A DNA stretch of 64,000 bases, taken from the NCBI GenBank assembly GCA_041675005.1, contig JBAYUQ010000002.1, positions 124,001-188,000 of the forward strand, in the 5' to 3' direction. The notes under the pieces were generated by a model. It saw only the letters and a list, made by a program, of their open reading frames with translations. It did no database searches and was not told where the DNA came from. Positions 53,743 to 61,378 of the stretch are shown piece by piece. The position numbers and the translations under genes were made by a program. The DNA is from PGYR01 sp041675005. Lineage in GTDB: Bacteria; Bacteroidota; Ignavibacteria; Kapaibacteriales; UBA2268. Within the stretch, counting starts at the first letter, position 1, and each line of letters starts with the position of its first letter.

Positions 53743-55629
53743 ATGAAATTATACTCTAGAATCTTCTTTTACCTAATATTATTGATTATACCTATATTTT
53801 TAATCGCAAAGGAATCCCCCTATTACTTTGGTGCCGATGCGACTTATGGATTGTTAAACTATGATGCTAATTTTATAAAATTTGAAGGTATAGAAAACTG
53901 TGGATGTTACGAAACAGGTAGTGGTAATAGTCTAAAAGCGAGAATATTTGCCGAATACAGATTGTTGGATTTTCTGAATATTGGTTTCTATGCTGGTTAT
54001 CAAACAAAAGATGGTTTATTAGATAATCCTGATACAGCTTATGCTAGGAATTTGAATACGGGTGATGTGGAATTAGTTCAAACCAATAGGCAGTTAGATG
54101 TAAAGTTCAACGCCTATGATATTGGATTAGATTTCAATATTCTAATTGATGAAGAAGTTTTCAATGGCCCACTTTATCTTACTTTGTCCCCAAGTTTCCA
54201 TCTCCAACAATCTGGGAATTATATACAAACAGAAGTTATAGATCAGCCATCGGGAGCCGCTTTCAAAGTAGATGATAAAGTATTTTTTGAGAGGGTAAAT
54301 GCTGCAGGTGATTTTACGACTTTAAATACAAATGTGCTTAATCTATCGGCATCTCTTTATAATAATATGAAAATAGCTCATAATCTTTATTTTGTACAGA
54401 GGTTAGGTGTATCAAATGATATGGATATGCTATTAACAGATGCAGATATTAGTACTTTCAACATATTTGCGTCATTGGGAATCAAATTAGCGTTCGATGT
54501 GCCGAAAGAGTATATTGCCCCAATTCCACCAAAATTACCAATACAGCCACTCCCAATAGACCCAGAACCTATCCCTATATTAACATTAGAATCAAATTTT
54601 GATTATGATAAAAGCTATATAGAAGTTGGTGAAAAATTAGTTGCAACACCACCAATTGTCTTAGCTATTTTCTTTGATAAGAATTCGAGTGAAATAAGAA
54701 GTACGTACAACGAAAATACTACTAGTAAGAATCCTATAGAAGATCACAATAATATATTCAATAAAATTGTAGAAATACTAAATAAGTCTCCAGAAGCAAA
54801 ATTAGTATTACAGGGTAGTACATCAGGTCAAGACGAGAATAACAATCTTAACTTAGCAAAAGATAGAGTGATTAATGCTAAAGCCGTTTTTATGTCTAAA
54901 GGGATTACCGCTAATAGAATAACAACTAATTATTCAATTACACCTAAAATAGTAACTAATATACAATACGAACAAGGCTTAGCTGAAAACAGGAGAGTAG
55001 AAATAGACTTAGTAAATGCTAATTCTGTTGAATTTGTAAAGAAAACAGATTATAAAAAACTTTTCGGGTTCATCGATTTTACAACTGAATTTGAGAATAT
55101 ATCTGGAGATGTAACTTTCAAGAATAATATGATGCATTCTGCACAAGATGTTAAATCAGGACAAATCAATACCCAATTCGATAGAAATTTGATAACCAAC
55201 AAAGGTGATTTCAGAATTGAATCGGAGTTAAGAAGTAGTGAATTAACTGAAAAGGATACTGAGAATGTTGAGATTGAAAAAATCAATGTGAAGAATGTAG
55301 AGCTAAAAACTGATGAGTTTGAAGCATTGTTAATGTTTGATTTCGCTAGCTCTAATCTTACCGATGAGACTAAGATATTACTTAGACAATTAGTAGAATT
55401 ACTCCCTGAAGGAAAGACAATAGTTATAATTGGGAATACTGACGATATAGGTTTAGAGGAAGCGAATAAGAAAATAGCTACGGAGAGAGCTACAAATGCT
55501 ATTAACTTTATAAAGTCAAATACATCTAAAACATTTTATTTTGAGGAAAGTACAAATACTGATAAGTATGATGAAACTACTTCTCAAGGTAGATATCTAA
55601 ATAGAAGCATAATAATCAGAATAAAATAA
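53743..55629 (+). CDS. Tandem-OmpA outer-membrane protein
   Basis: A 628-residue envelope protein with a signal peptide (1-20). An N-terminal beta-barrel (about 25-255) is followed by a proline-rich hinge (IPPKLPIQPLPIDPEPIPIL) and two OmpA-like domains (about 300-430 and 515-628; the second starts ALLMFDFASSNLTDE). A CGCYETGSG motif near residue 60 mirrors CCPGYETGTG in the tandem-OmpA protein at 36649, so the two are paralogues. It follows crcB with one base between, an unexpected pairing, and ends at a bidirectional terminator. It probably connects outer membrane and peptidoglycan. Confidence 0.83.
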   Translation: MKLYSRIFFYLILLIIPIFLIAKESPYYFGADATYGLLNYDANFIKFEGIENCGCYETGSGNSLKARIFAEYRLLDFLNIGFYAGYQTKDGLLDNPDTAYARNLNTGDVELVQTNRQLDVKFNAYDIGLDFNILIDEEVFNGPLYLTLSPSFHLQQSGNYIQTEVIDQPSGAAFKVDDKVFFERVNAAGDFTTLNTNVLNLSASLYNNMKIAHNLYFVQRLGVSNDMDMLLTDADISTFNIFASLGIKLAFDVPKEYIAPIPPKLPIQPLPIDPEPIPILTLESNFDYDKSYIEVGEKLVATPPIVLAIFFDKNSSEIRSTYNENTTSKNPIEDHNNIFNKIVEILNKSPEAKLVLQGSTSGQDENNNLNLAKDRVINAKAVFMSKGITANRITTNYSITPKIVTNIQYEQGLAENRRVEIDLVNANSVEFVKKTDYKKLFGFIDFTTEFENISGDVTFKNNMMHSAQDVKSGQINTQFDRNLITNKGDFRIESELRSSELTEKDTENVEIEKINVKNVELKTDEFEALLMFDFASSNLTDETKILLRQLVELLPEGKTIVIIGNTDDIGLEEANKKIATERATNAINFIKSNTSKTFYFEESTNTDKYDETTSQGRYLNRSIIIRIK

Positions 55630-55631
55630 AA

Positions 55632-55658
55632 AAAGCGATAATTTTGAGTTATCGCTTT
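55632..55658. terminator. Bidirectional terminator between the tandem-OmpA and ybjN-like genes
   Basis: The 10-bp stem AAAGCGATAA/TTATCGCTTT with a 7-base loop is flanked by A-rich and T-rich sequence. It can serve both convergent transcripts. Confidence 0.8.
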
Positions 55659-55688
55659 ACATTTTAATATTATTAATTCTTGAATTAA

Positions 55689-56126
55689 TTATGCATCATC
55701 ATTTAAATCGTCTAATGCTCTTTTGCCACCAGCTTTCTCTACTATTATATCATCATAATAATCTGCTACACTTGCAACAGCATTTATAGAGCTTTTCAGA
55801 TCAACTTCAGAGAAATCATTTGCTAATATAGAATGCTGGAAAGTAATAGTATCATCAAATAATAATCCGAATGCACCGAATTTCAATTCCGAGTTTGCTC
55901 TAAGCAAGAAATTCTTTAGATTATCATTTACATTTGCATTTTTCACTACGTGAGAAATCAAATCTATAACAACATGATCATCAGTTATATTCTCTGCTTT
56001 TACAAGTACTTGAGTCGAACCCTTTGTAATAATAAAAGACTCTTCATCGAAGTATGTAGTTTCATTATAATTATTCTTAAAAAATGATTTTAGTTTAGCG
56101 TTCGTATCTATAAGTTTCTGATTCAT
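55689..56126 (-). CDS. YbjN-domain protein
   Basis: A 145-residue protein resembling the YbjN/type III chaperone-like fold (helix, then strands SFIITKGSTQVLVKAE, then LLRANSELKFGAFGLLFDDTI). This fold is thought to bind peptides. The ATG at 56126 is chosen over an upstream GTG (56141) because it has AGAGGA at good spacing and begins one base after the pspA stop. It sits in an operon with pspA, so a role in envelope-stress handling is a reasonable guess. Confidence 0.75.
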   Translation of the reverse strand: MNQKLIDTNAKLKSFFKNNYNETTYFDEESFIITKGSTQVLVKAENITDDHVVIDLISHVVKNANVNDNLKNFLLRANSELKFGAFGLLFDDTITFQHSILANDFSEVDLKSSINAVASVADYYDDIIVEKAGGKRALDDLNDDA

Positions 56127-56127
56127 A

Positions 56128-56793
56128 TTATCCTCTACCACTGATTTGAGCTTTCAATTTCTCAAGTTCATCATCAACGTCAGGATTTGATAAATTTGCA
56201 AACTCTTCTTCTAATGATTTATCAGAGCTATTAAGTTCTCCAAACGCTTCCGCTTCTGCTTCCATTTGTTCAACTTTGCCTTCCATCTTATCGAATTTAC
56301 TAAAAGCGTCTGTTCCAGAGCCATTCATAGCTTGATTAAGTTGTTTCTCTGCTTTTGCAGCATTCGAACGAGCTATTAGAGTGTTTTGTCTAGAACGAGC
56401 TTCATCCAATTTCTTTCTAAGTTGATCTAATTGAGTTTTCAATCGTTCTGCAGTAGTTTTAGCTGAAGCAAAAGTAGGAAGCAAATCATCAACATTTTTC
56501 TGTGCAACTAACCTTTTCTCAATAGCTGCTTTAGCCAAATCATCTCTACCTGCACCTATTGCTTGCTCAGCTTTGGCTTGCCAATCAGCAACAAATGCTT
56601 GTTCTTTTTCTAGTCTTCTTTGTAATTGCTTTTCATTGGCAATAGATTGTGCAACTGATAAAGTTGCTTTATTCACAGATTCCTCCATTTCTAGAACCAT
56701 CTGTTTGATCATTTTTTCTGGATCTTCTGCTTTGTCTAAAATATCATTGATATTTGCTTTGATAACATCAGACATTCTGCTAAATATTCCCAT
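56128..56793 (-). CDS. pspA: PspA/IM30 family membrane-stress protein
   Basis: A 221-residue almost fully helical coiled-coil protein. The N-terminal amphipathic helix MGIFSRMSDVIKANINDILDK and the following EDPEKMIKQMVLEMEESV are classic for PspA/Vipp1, which polymerise on stressed membranes. The start at 56793 is preferred to an upstream in-frame start (56823) because it matches the family N-terminus and follows GAGAGAG. No pspF, pspB or pspC is nearby; the partner here is the YbjN-domain gene. Confidence 0.93.
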   Translation of the reverse strand: MGIFSRMSDVIKANINDILDKAEDPEKMIKQMVLEMEESVNKATLSVAQSIANEKQLQRRLEKEQAFVADWQAKAEQAIGAGRDDLAKAAIEKRLVAQKNVDDLLPTFASAKTTAERLKTQLDQLRKKLDEARSRQNTLIARSNAAKAEKQLNQAMNGSGTDAFSKFDKMEGKVEQMEAEAEAFGELNSSDKSLEEEFANLSNPDVDDELEKLKAQISGRG

Positions 56794-56903
56794 ATTTCTC
56801 TCTCTCTTTAAATAAGTAGTCAAAAAAATTAATTAGTTTGTATTAACTTACATAGTTAAACGTATAATATTTGAATTAGTTTTAAATTAAATTGGAGAAA
56901 GAT

Positions 56904-57230
56904 ATGAGTTTTGATATTGGCGGCATGATGGATAAAATCCGAAACATGCAAACAGAAATGGAAGAAACAAAAAGAAGACTAAAAGAAATCAAAGTTTCTG
57001 CCGAATCTGGTGGTGGTATGGTAAAAGTAACTATGTCATGCGATACTAGATTAAAATCAATCGAAATAGATGATGCATTGCTAAAGGCAGATGACAAAGC
57101 AATGATGGAAGACCTAATAGTAGCTGCTACTAATAAGGCAATGGAAGAAGTAGAGAAAACCGTTGAACAAGAAATGGGTAAAATGAAAGATGGAATGCCG
57201 AATATACCCGGACTAAATTTAGGATTCTAA
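56904..57230 (+). CDS. ybaB: YbaB/EbfC nucleoid-associated protein
   Basis: A 108-residue DNA-binding protein. An N-terminal helix (DKIRNMQTEMEETKRRLKEI) is followed by the strand region VSAESGGGMVKVTMSCD and a C-terminal helix with ATNKAMEEVEKTVEQEMGKM. The ATG at 56904 follows GGAGAAAGAT; an in-frame TTG at 56892 overlaps that ribosome site and is unlikely. It is fused translationally to recR (TAATG), the very common ybaB-recR arrangement. Confidence 0.94.
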   Translation: MSFDIGGMMDKIRNMQTEMEETKRRLKEIKVSAESGGGMVKVTMSCDTRLKSIEIDDALLKADDKAMMEDLIVAATNKAMEEVEKTVEQEMGKMKDGMPNIPGLNLGF

Positions 57231-57826
57231 TGAATAATGGTGTTAATAATATAGAGAGAATGGTAGATATTCTCTCTTCACTACCTACAATTGGTAAAAA
57301 AACAGCCCGCAGATTGACTTATTATATACTGAAGCAAGACATAGATTATGCAAATAAATTCTCTGCTACTTTGATAGATTTAGTTGAAAACGTACATTTG
57401 TGTGAAGTTTGCTATAATTTCACAGAGACGAAAGTTTGTAAAATCTGTGAATCTGAGAAAAGGGACAAAACTAAAATATGTGTCGTAGAAGACCCATCAG
57501 ATGTTAGCTATATAGATAATACTAATGAATTTTCGGGATTATATCATGTTCTACATGGAGTGATAAATCCACTTAACAATATTAATGCTGAAGATTTGAA
57601 AATAAGAGAGCTTATAAATAGATTACAAGGCGTAGATGAGGTGATATTAGCACTCAATCCAAATGTAGAGAGTGATATAACAGCTCAGTATCTAGCTAAT
57701 ATGATAAAGCCATTAGATATAAAAGTAACAAAACTGGCAAGTGGTCTTCCTCTTGGTACGAGCATCGAATTTTCAGATAATGCTACTATTAGCCGTGCCT
57801 TGGAGGGGAGAGTTATCATCAGATGA
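57230..57826 (+). CDS. recR: Recombination mediator RecR
   Basis: A 198-residue protein of the RecFOR pathway that helps load RecA on gapped DNA. It has a helix-hairpin-helix, LPTIGKKTARRL (19-30), a Cys4 zinc finger (C58, C61, C70, C73), and a Toprim domain (about 80-175) with VVEDPSDVSYID and the conserved YHVLHGVINPL. Length is standard. It overlaps ybaB by one base and the following lipoprotein gene by 4 bp. Confidence 0.97.
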   Translation: MNNGVNNIERMVDILSSLPTIGKKTARRLTYYILKQDIDYANKFSATLIDLVENVHLCEVCYNFTETKVCKICESEKRDKTKICVVEDPSDVSYIDNTNEFSGLYHVLHGVINPLNNINAEDLKIRELINRLQGVDEVILALNPNVESDITAQYLANMIKPLDIKVTKLASGLPLGTSIEFSDNATISRALEGRVIIR

Positions 57827-58410
57827 AGTATTTGATTATCATATTACTACCGTTACTGATAAATTCGTGTGAATTATTCAGTACGAGAACTCCTGAGAAA
57901 CCTGATACTGGTGGCACTGGTTATATTCCACCTACTTCTTATGATTTAGTAATTGAAAATTTAAAAAACTCAATAAAAGAAAGAAATCTGAATAATTATC
58001 TATTATGCTTTTCTGATTCTAGCTTTACAGGTTTATCTGAATTTGTGTATATAGCAGACCCTCAGACAATGGCACAATTTCAAGGTTTGTTTTCGGAATG
58101 GAATATCAGAAGTGAAGAAAAATACTTCTCGTCAATGGTGGCATCAATACTCGATGAAACAAACCCAAATGTAAACTTTACTGATGTGGAATATCAGAAT
58201 TTTAATGATTCTATTGTTTTCACTGGTAACTATTTTTTAAATATCGAATTTGTAAATGATTTATCAGACAGGAATTATTCAGGTAATACAAGAATTGTTT
58301 TGAAGAATAGTTCGACGGGTTTTTGGTATATTACAAGTTGGTACGATTTCCAATCAGAGGATAAAACTTTATATTCATGGTCATATTTAAAGTCAAAATA
58401 TTATTATTAA
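57823..58410 (+). CDS. Lipoprotein with possible NTF2-like domain (first of a pair)
   Basis: A 195-residue predicted lipoprotein (lipobox INSC around residues 13-16). The mature part begins with a P/T-rich linker and has a layout like NTF2/SnoaL folds: a helix (VIENLKNSIKERNLNNYLLCF), then long strands ending GFWYITSWYDF. No enzyme motif is apparent. It overlaps recR by 4 bp and the next lipoprotein by 34 bp, suggesting a ybaB-recR-lipoprotein-lipoprotein operon. Confidence 0.7.
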   Translation: MKYLIIILLPLLINSCELFSTRTPEKPDTGGTGYIPPTSYDLVIENLKNSIKERNLNNYLLCFSDSSFTGLSEFVYIADPQTMAQFQGLFSEWNIRSEEKYFSSMVASILDETNPNVNFTDVEYQNFNDSIVFTGNYFLNIEFVNDLSDRNYSGNTRIVLKNSSTGFWYITSWYDFQSEDKTLYSWSYLKSKYYY

Positions 58411-58883
58411 CAGTACTATTTATTACTGCTTGTAACCCTTTCGCCCCTAGTAAATACACTGGCGAAGAGGGTAATTTAGTCTTAGGTGACCAAAAGACTG
58501 TTGAAGGTATATTCCAAAATTGGAGGTATTCCTATATATTTGCGGATACCTCAGTTTACAGCAATTTACTGGACAAGGACTTTACATTCATCTATAGGAA
58601 TTATGAATTGGGCATTGATAATTCTTGGGGAAAAGAAATAGATCTCCGTACTACTAGGACCCTCTTTGATTCTACAGAAAGTATTGATTTGATTTGGAAT
58701 GAGATTATATTTGAGATTGGGGATTCATTATCTAAAAATATACTCAGGAGTTTTAACCTTCAACTCTCTTTCAGGGCTGATGATATAACTAGGATTAACG
58801 GTAGGGCTAATATACAATTAGTTCGTAGTAAAGCAGATGAGGTTTGGAAAATTCAACAATGGAGAGACGAATCTAACTACTAG
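58377..58883 (+). CDS. Lipoprotein with possible NTF2-like domain (second of a pair)
   Basis: A 168-residue predicted lipoprotein (lipobox ITAC around residues 15-18, then NPFAPSKYTG). Like its upstream neighbour it has an early helix with YSNLLDKDFTF and ends in strands with VWKIQQWRDE, a pattern seen in NTF2-like domains. The two may be diverged duplicates. The start lies 34 bp inside the upstream gene; its signal peptide is complete only with this start. It overlaps the convergent histidine kinase gene by 11 bp. Confidence 0.7.
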   Translation: MVIFKVKILLLTVLFITACNPFAPSKYTGEEGNLVLGDQKTVEGIFQNWRYSYIFADTSVYSNLLDKDFTFIYRNYELGIDNSWGKEIDLRTTRTLFDSTESIDLIWNEIIFEIGDSLSKNILRSFNLQLSFRADDITRINGRANIQLVRSKADEVWKIQQWRDESNY

Positions 58884-60126
58884 TAATGACTGGAATCTCT
58901 ATTCCAAAAGTCGTTCCTTTACCAGGGAAAGTCTCCTCTACCCAGATTTTTCCTTGATGATAATCTTCGATAATTCTTTTTGATAAACTAAGACCTAGAC
59001 CCCATCCTCGTTTTTTAGTAGTAAAACCTGGTACAAATATTTGCTTTTTAATCTTGTTAGTCATTCCCTTTCCATTATCCTTTATAAATATTACAACTTT
59101 TTTTCCAGTAACCCTCATAGAAACACGAATACGCCCATTTTCATCTTCAATAGATTCAGCTGCATTTTTAATTAAGTTTTCCATAACCCATGTAAATAGA
59201 TCTACATTCATCTCTACTACTACTTTTTCTTTAGGAAAATCTCGGATAATCTCCACTTTTCTTCCTAAATGGGGTAATCTCTTCTCAACATAATTACAAG
59301 CAGCATCAATCACATAGAATATATGCTCATTCTCTAGCTCTGGTTTCGATCCAATTTTTGAAAATCTATTAGCAATAGTTTTCATTCGATTAACATCATT
59401 ATCCATTTCAGAAAGAGTTTCGCTTATTGCCCTCGGTTCGTCTATATTTAGCCGAAGGATTTCCATCCAAGCTAATAGAGAAGATAGTGGTGTTCCTAGC
59501 TGGTGGGCTGCTTCTTTGGACATACCAACCCATACCTTAGATTCTTCGTTCTTACGTACACTACTAAATATAATATATCCAATAGTTAGTAATACGACTA
59601 CCCCAATAACTGCCAAAATCGGATATAGCTGAAGAGCTGTTACTAATTCAGAATTATTGTAGTAAATCTTGGATAAGACTTTACCATTGTGGTCTTTGAT
59701 AACTATTGGCTCGTATGTTTGAGCCATGTCAACAATTTTGGCTTTTAAAAATTCTCTTTGGTCAGGTAACGATTTCGTTGAATCAATATCTATATTTCTA
59801 ATATTATTTTGGAAAGGAAATAGAGGTTCGTTCTTGTCATCAGTTAGAATCATTGGAAATGAGATGTTTGGTAATATTTGGTCATTCAAAAGTAATGAAA
59901 ACTCGATATTCTCAAAATTTGGGTCTTCTAAGCTCTCTAATATTTTTGAATACGACTTGATTAGATTTGTCTCTTTTTCAATAATGTCTTGAACAACAAT
60001 TTGAGTCTGAAAAATAATAACAATGACAGTTAGAAGTGCTATGAAAATGAGTGCGAGTTTGAATTGCCAACGTATAACGGGCATAACTGCAATCTTGTGA
60101 AAATCTATTCTTTCAAGGAATTTCAT
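58873..60126 (-). CDS. Membrane sensor histidine kinase
   Basis: A 417-residue kinase with two membrane helices (about 23-43 and 168-188) bracketing a periplasmic sensor region of about 125 residues. The phospho-acceptor H208 is in EAAHQLGTPLSS, so Gln replaces the usual acidic residue after His. The ATPase domain has NLIKNAAESIED (N box), DNGKGM (G1) and GWGLGLSLSKRIIEDYHQG (G2). No response regulator is adjacent, making it an orphan here. It starts inside the hisS stop (ATGA), so it is translated with histidyl-tRNA synthetase. Confidence 0.92.
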   Translation of the reverse strand: MKFLERIDFHKIAVMPVIRWQFKLALIFIALLTVIVIIFQTQIVVQDIIEKETNLIKSYSKILESLEDPNFENIEFSLLLNDQILPNISFPMILTDDKNEPLFPFQNNIRNIDIDSTKSLPDQREFLKAKIVDMAQTYEPIVIKDHNGKVLSKIYYNNSELVTALQLYPILAVIGVVVLLTIGYIIFSSVRKNEESKVWVGMSKEAAHQLGTPLSSLLAWMEILRLNIDEPRAISETLSEMDNDVNRMKTIANRFSKIGSKPELENEHIFYVIDAACNYVEKRLPHLGRKVEIIRDFPKEKVVVEMNVDLFTWVMENLIKNAAESIEDENGRIRVSMRVTGKKVVIFIKDNGKGMTNKIKKQIFVPGFTTKKRGWGLGLSLSKRIIEDYHQGKIWVEETFPGKGTTFGIEIPVITSS

Positions 60127-61376
60127 TTTATATAGTCTGCTATATTTACTATTTCGACTATTGATATTTGCTTCTGTTCTCCGCTTTGCATATTCTTCAG
60201 AGTAAATTTATTATCACTCATCTCTCTTTCAGCTAATATTATTACATATTCAGCATTATATTTATTTGCATCTTTCATTTGTGATTTGAAAGACTTTCTT
60301 TGTACATCTGTAACTACTTTATAGCCCTGAGTTCTTAGAGAATTAGAAACTTCAAATACTCTGTTTATATATTCTTCTTCACCAGAAATTATGTAGAAAT
60401 CAATTGAATTAACTTGGCTATTCTTATTTAAAGAATCAATTATAAGCAATAGTCGCTCCACACCAAGAGCAAAACCAACAGCTGGAGTAAATTTCCCACC
60501 TAATTGTTCGAATAAACCATCGTATCTACCACCTCCACCAAAAGAATCTTGAGACCCAAGTGCATCACTTTGGAATTCGAATACTGTATGAGAATAATAG
60601 TCCAAACCACGTACTAATTTCGAGGAGATACTATACTTCATATTAACAGACTCGAGAATATTTAAGACTCTATCAAAGTGGGCTCTACTCTCACTATCTA
60701 AAGAGTCAATTATCTGCGGTGCGTTATTAGCTATTTCTATATCTTTTGTATCTTTCGAATCTAGTATTCTTAGAGGGTTAGATTCCAATCTTCTAACTGA
60801 ATCTTCTGATAGATCACTTTCATATTTAGTAAAATACTTTACTAGGTTTTCTCTATATGCATCTCTTGATACACTATTGCCAAGTGAGTTTATATTCAAC
60901 GTGTAATCATCAATACCCAAATCAGTAATTAGAGAATGTGCTAAAAGTATAACTTCAGCATCACTCTCTGGATTCGGAGACGATAGACACTCAGCACCAA
61001 ATTGATGGAATTGTCTAAATCTTCCTTTTTGTGGTCTCTCATATCGGAAAAAAGGACCGTAATACCAAAGTCGTTCTAGTTCTCCCCTATTAGCCAGACT
61101 GTTCTGTATGCAAGCTCTTACTAGGGCTGCAGTCATTTCTGGACGAAGTGTAATAGAATTTTCTCCCCTGTCCATAAATGTGTACATTTCCTTGTTAACT
61201 ATATCAGATGTATCCCCAATACTTCGAGAGAAAACTTCTGTAGATTCGAATATAGGAGTTCTAATCTCTGCATACCCAAATCTAGAAGTGATTTTGCGAA
61301 TCGCTTCTTCTAAGTAATGCCATTTGTTAATTTCTTTTGGCAATATATCATTGGTCCCTCTAGGAGATCTTATCAT
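60123..61376 (-). CDS. hisS: Histidyl-tRNA synthetase
   Basis: A 417-residue class II aminoacyl-tRNA synthetase. Motifs include the start RSPRGTNDILP, motif 2 with FFRYERPQKGRFRQFHQFG, the histidine-binding LVRGLDYYSHTVFEF, motif 3 with VGFALGVERLLLI, and a C-terminal anticodon-binding domain (about 330-417). The length is normal. It starts 2 bp after the stop of the large WD40 cargo gene and overlaps the downstream sensor kinase by 4 bp, so an essential housekeeping gene sits between a secreted giant and a sensor. Confidence 0.97.
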   Translation of the reverse strand: MIRSPRGTNDILPKEINKWHYLEEAIRKITSRFGYAEIRTPIFESTEVFSRSIGDTSDIVNKEMYTFMDRGENSITLRPEMTAALVRACIQNSLANRGELERLWYYGPFFRYERPQKGRFRQFHQFGAECLSSPNPESDAEVILLAHSLITDLGIDDYTLNINSLGNSVSRDAYRENLVKYFTKYESDLSEDSVRRLESNPLRILDSKDTKDIEIANNAPQIIDSLDSESRAHFDRVLNILESVNMKYSISSKLVRGLDYYSHTVFEFQSDALGSQDSFGGGGRYDGLFEQLGGKFTPAVGFALGVERLLLIIDSLNKNSQVNSIDFYIISGEEEYINRVFEVSNSLRTQGYKVVTDVQRKSFKSQMKDANKYNAEYVIILAEREMSDNKFTLKNMQSGEQKQISIVEIVNIADYIK

Positions 61377-61378
61377 AA

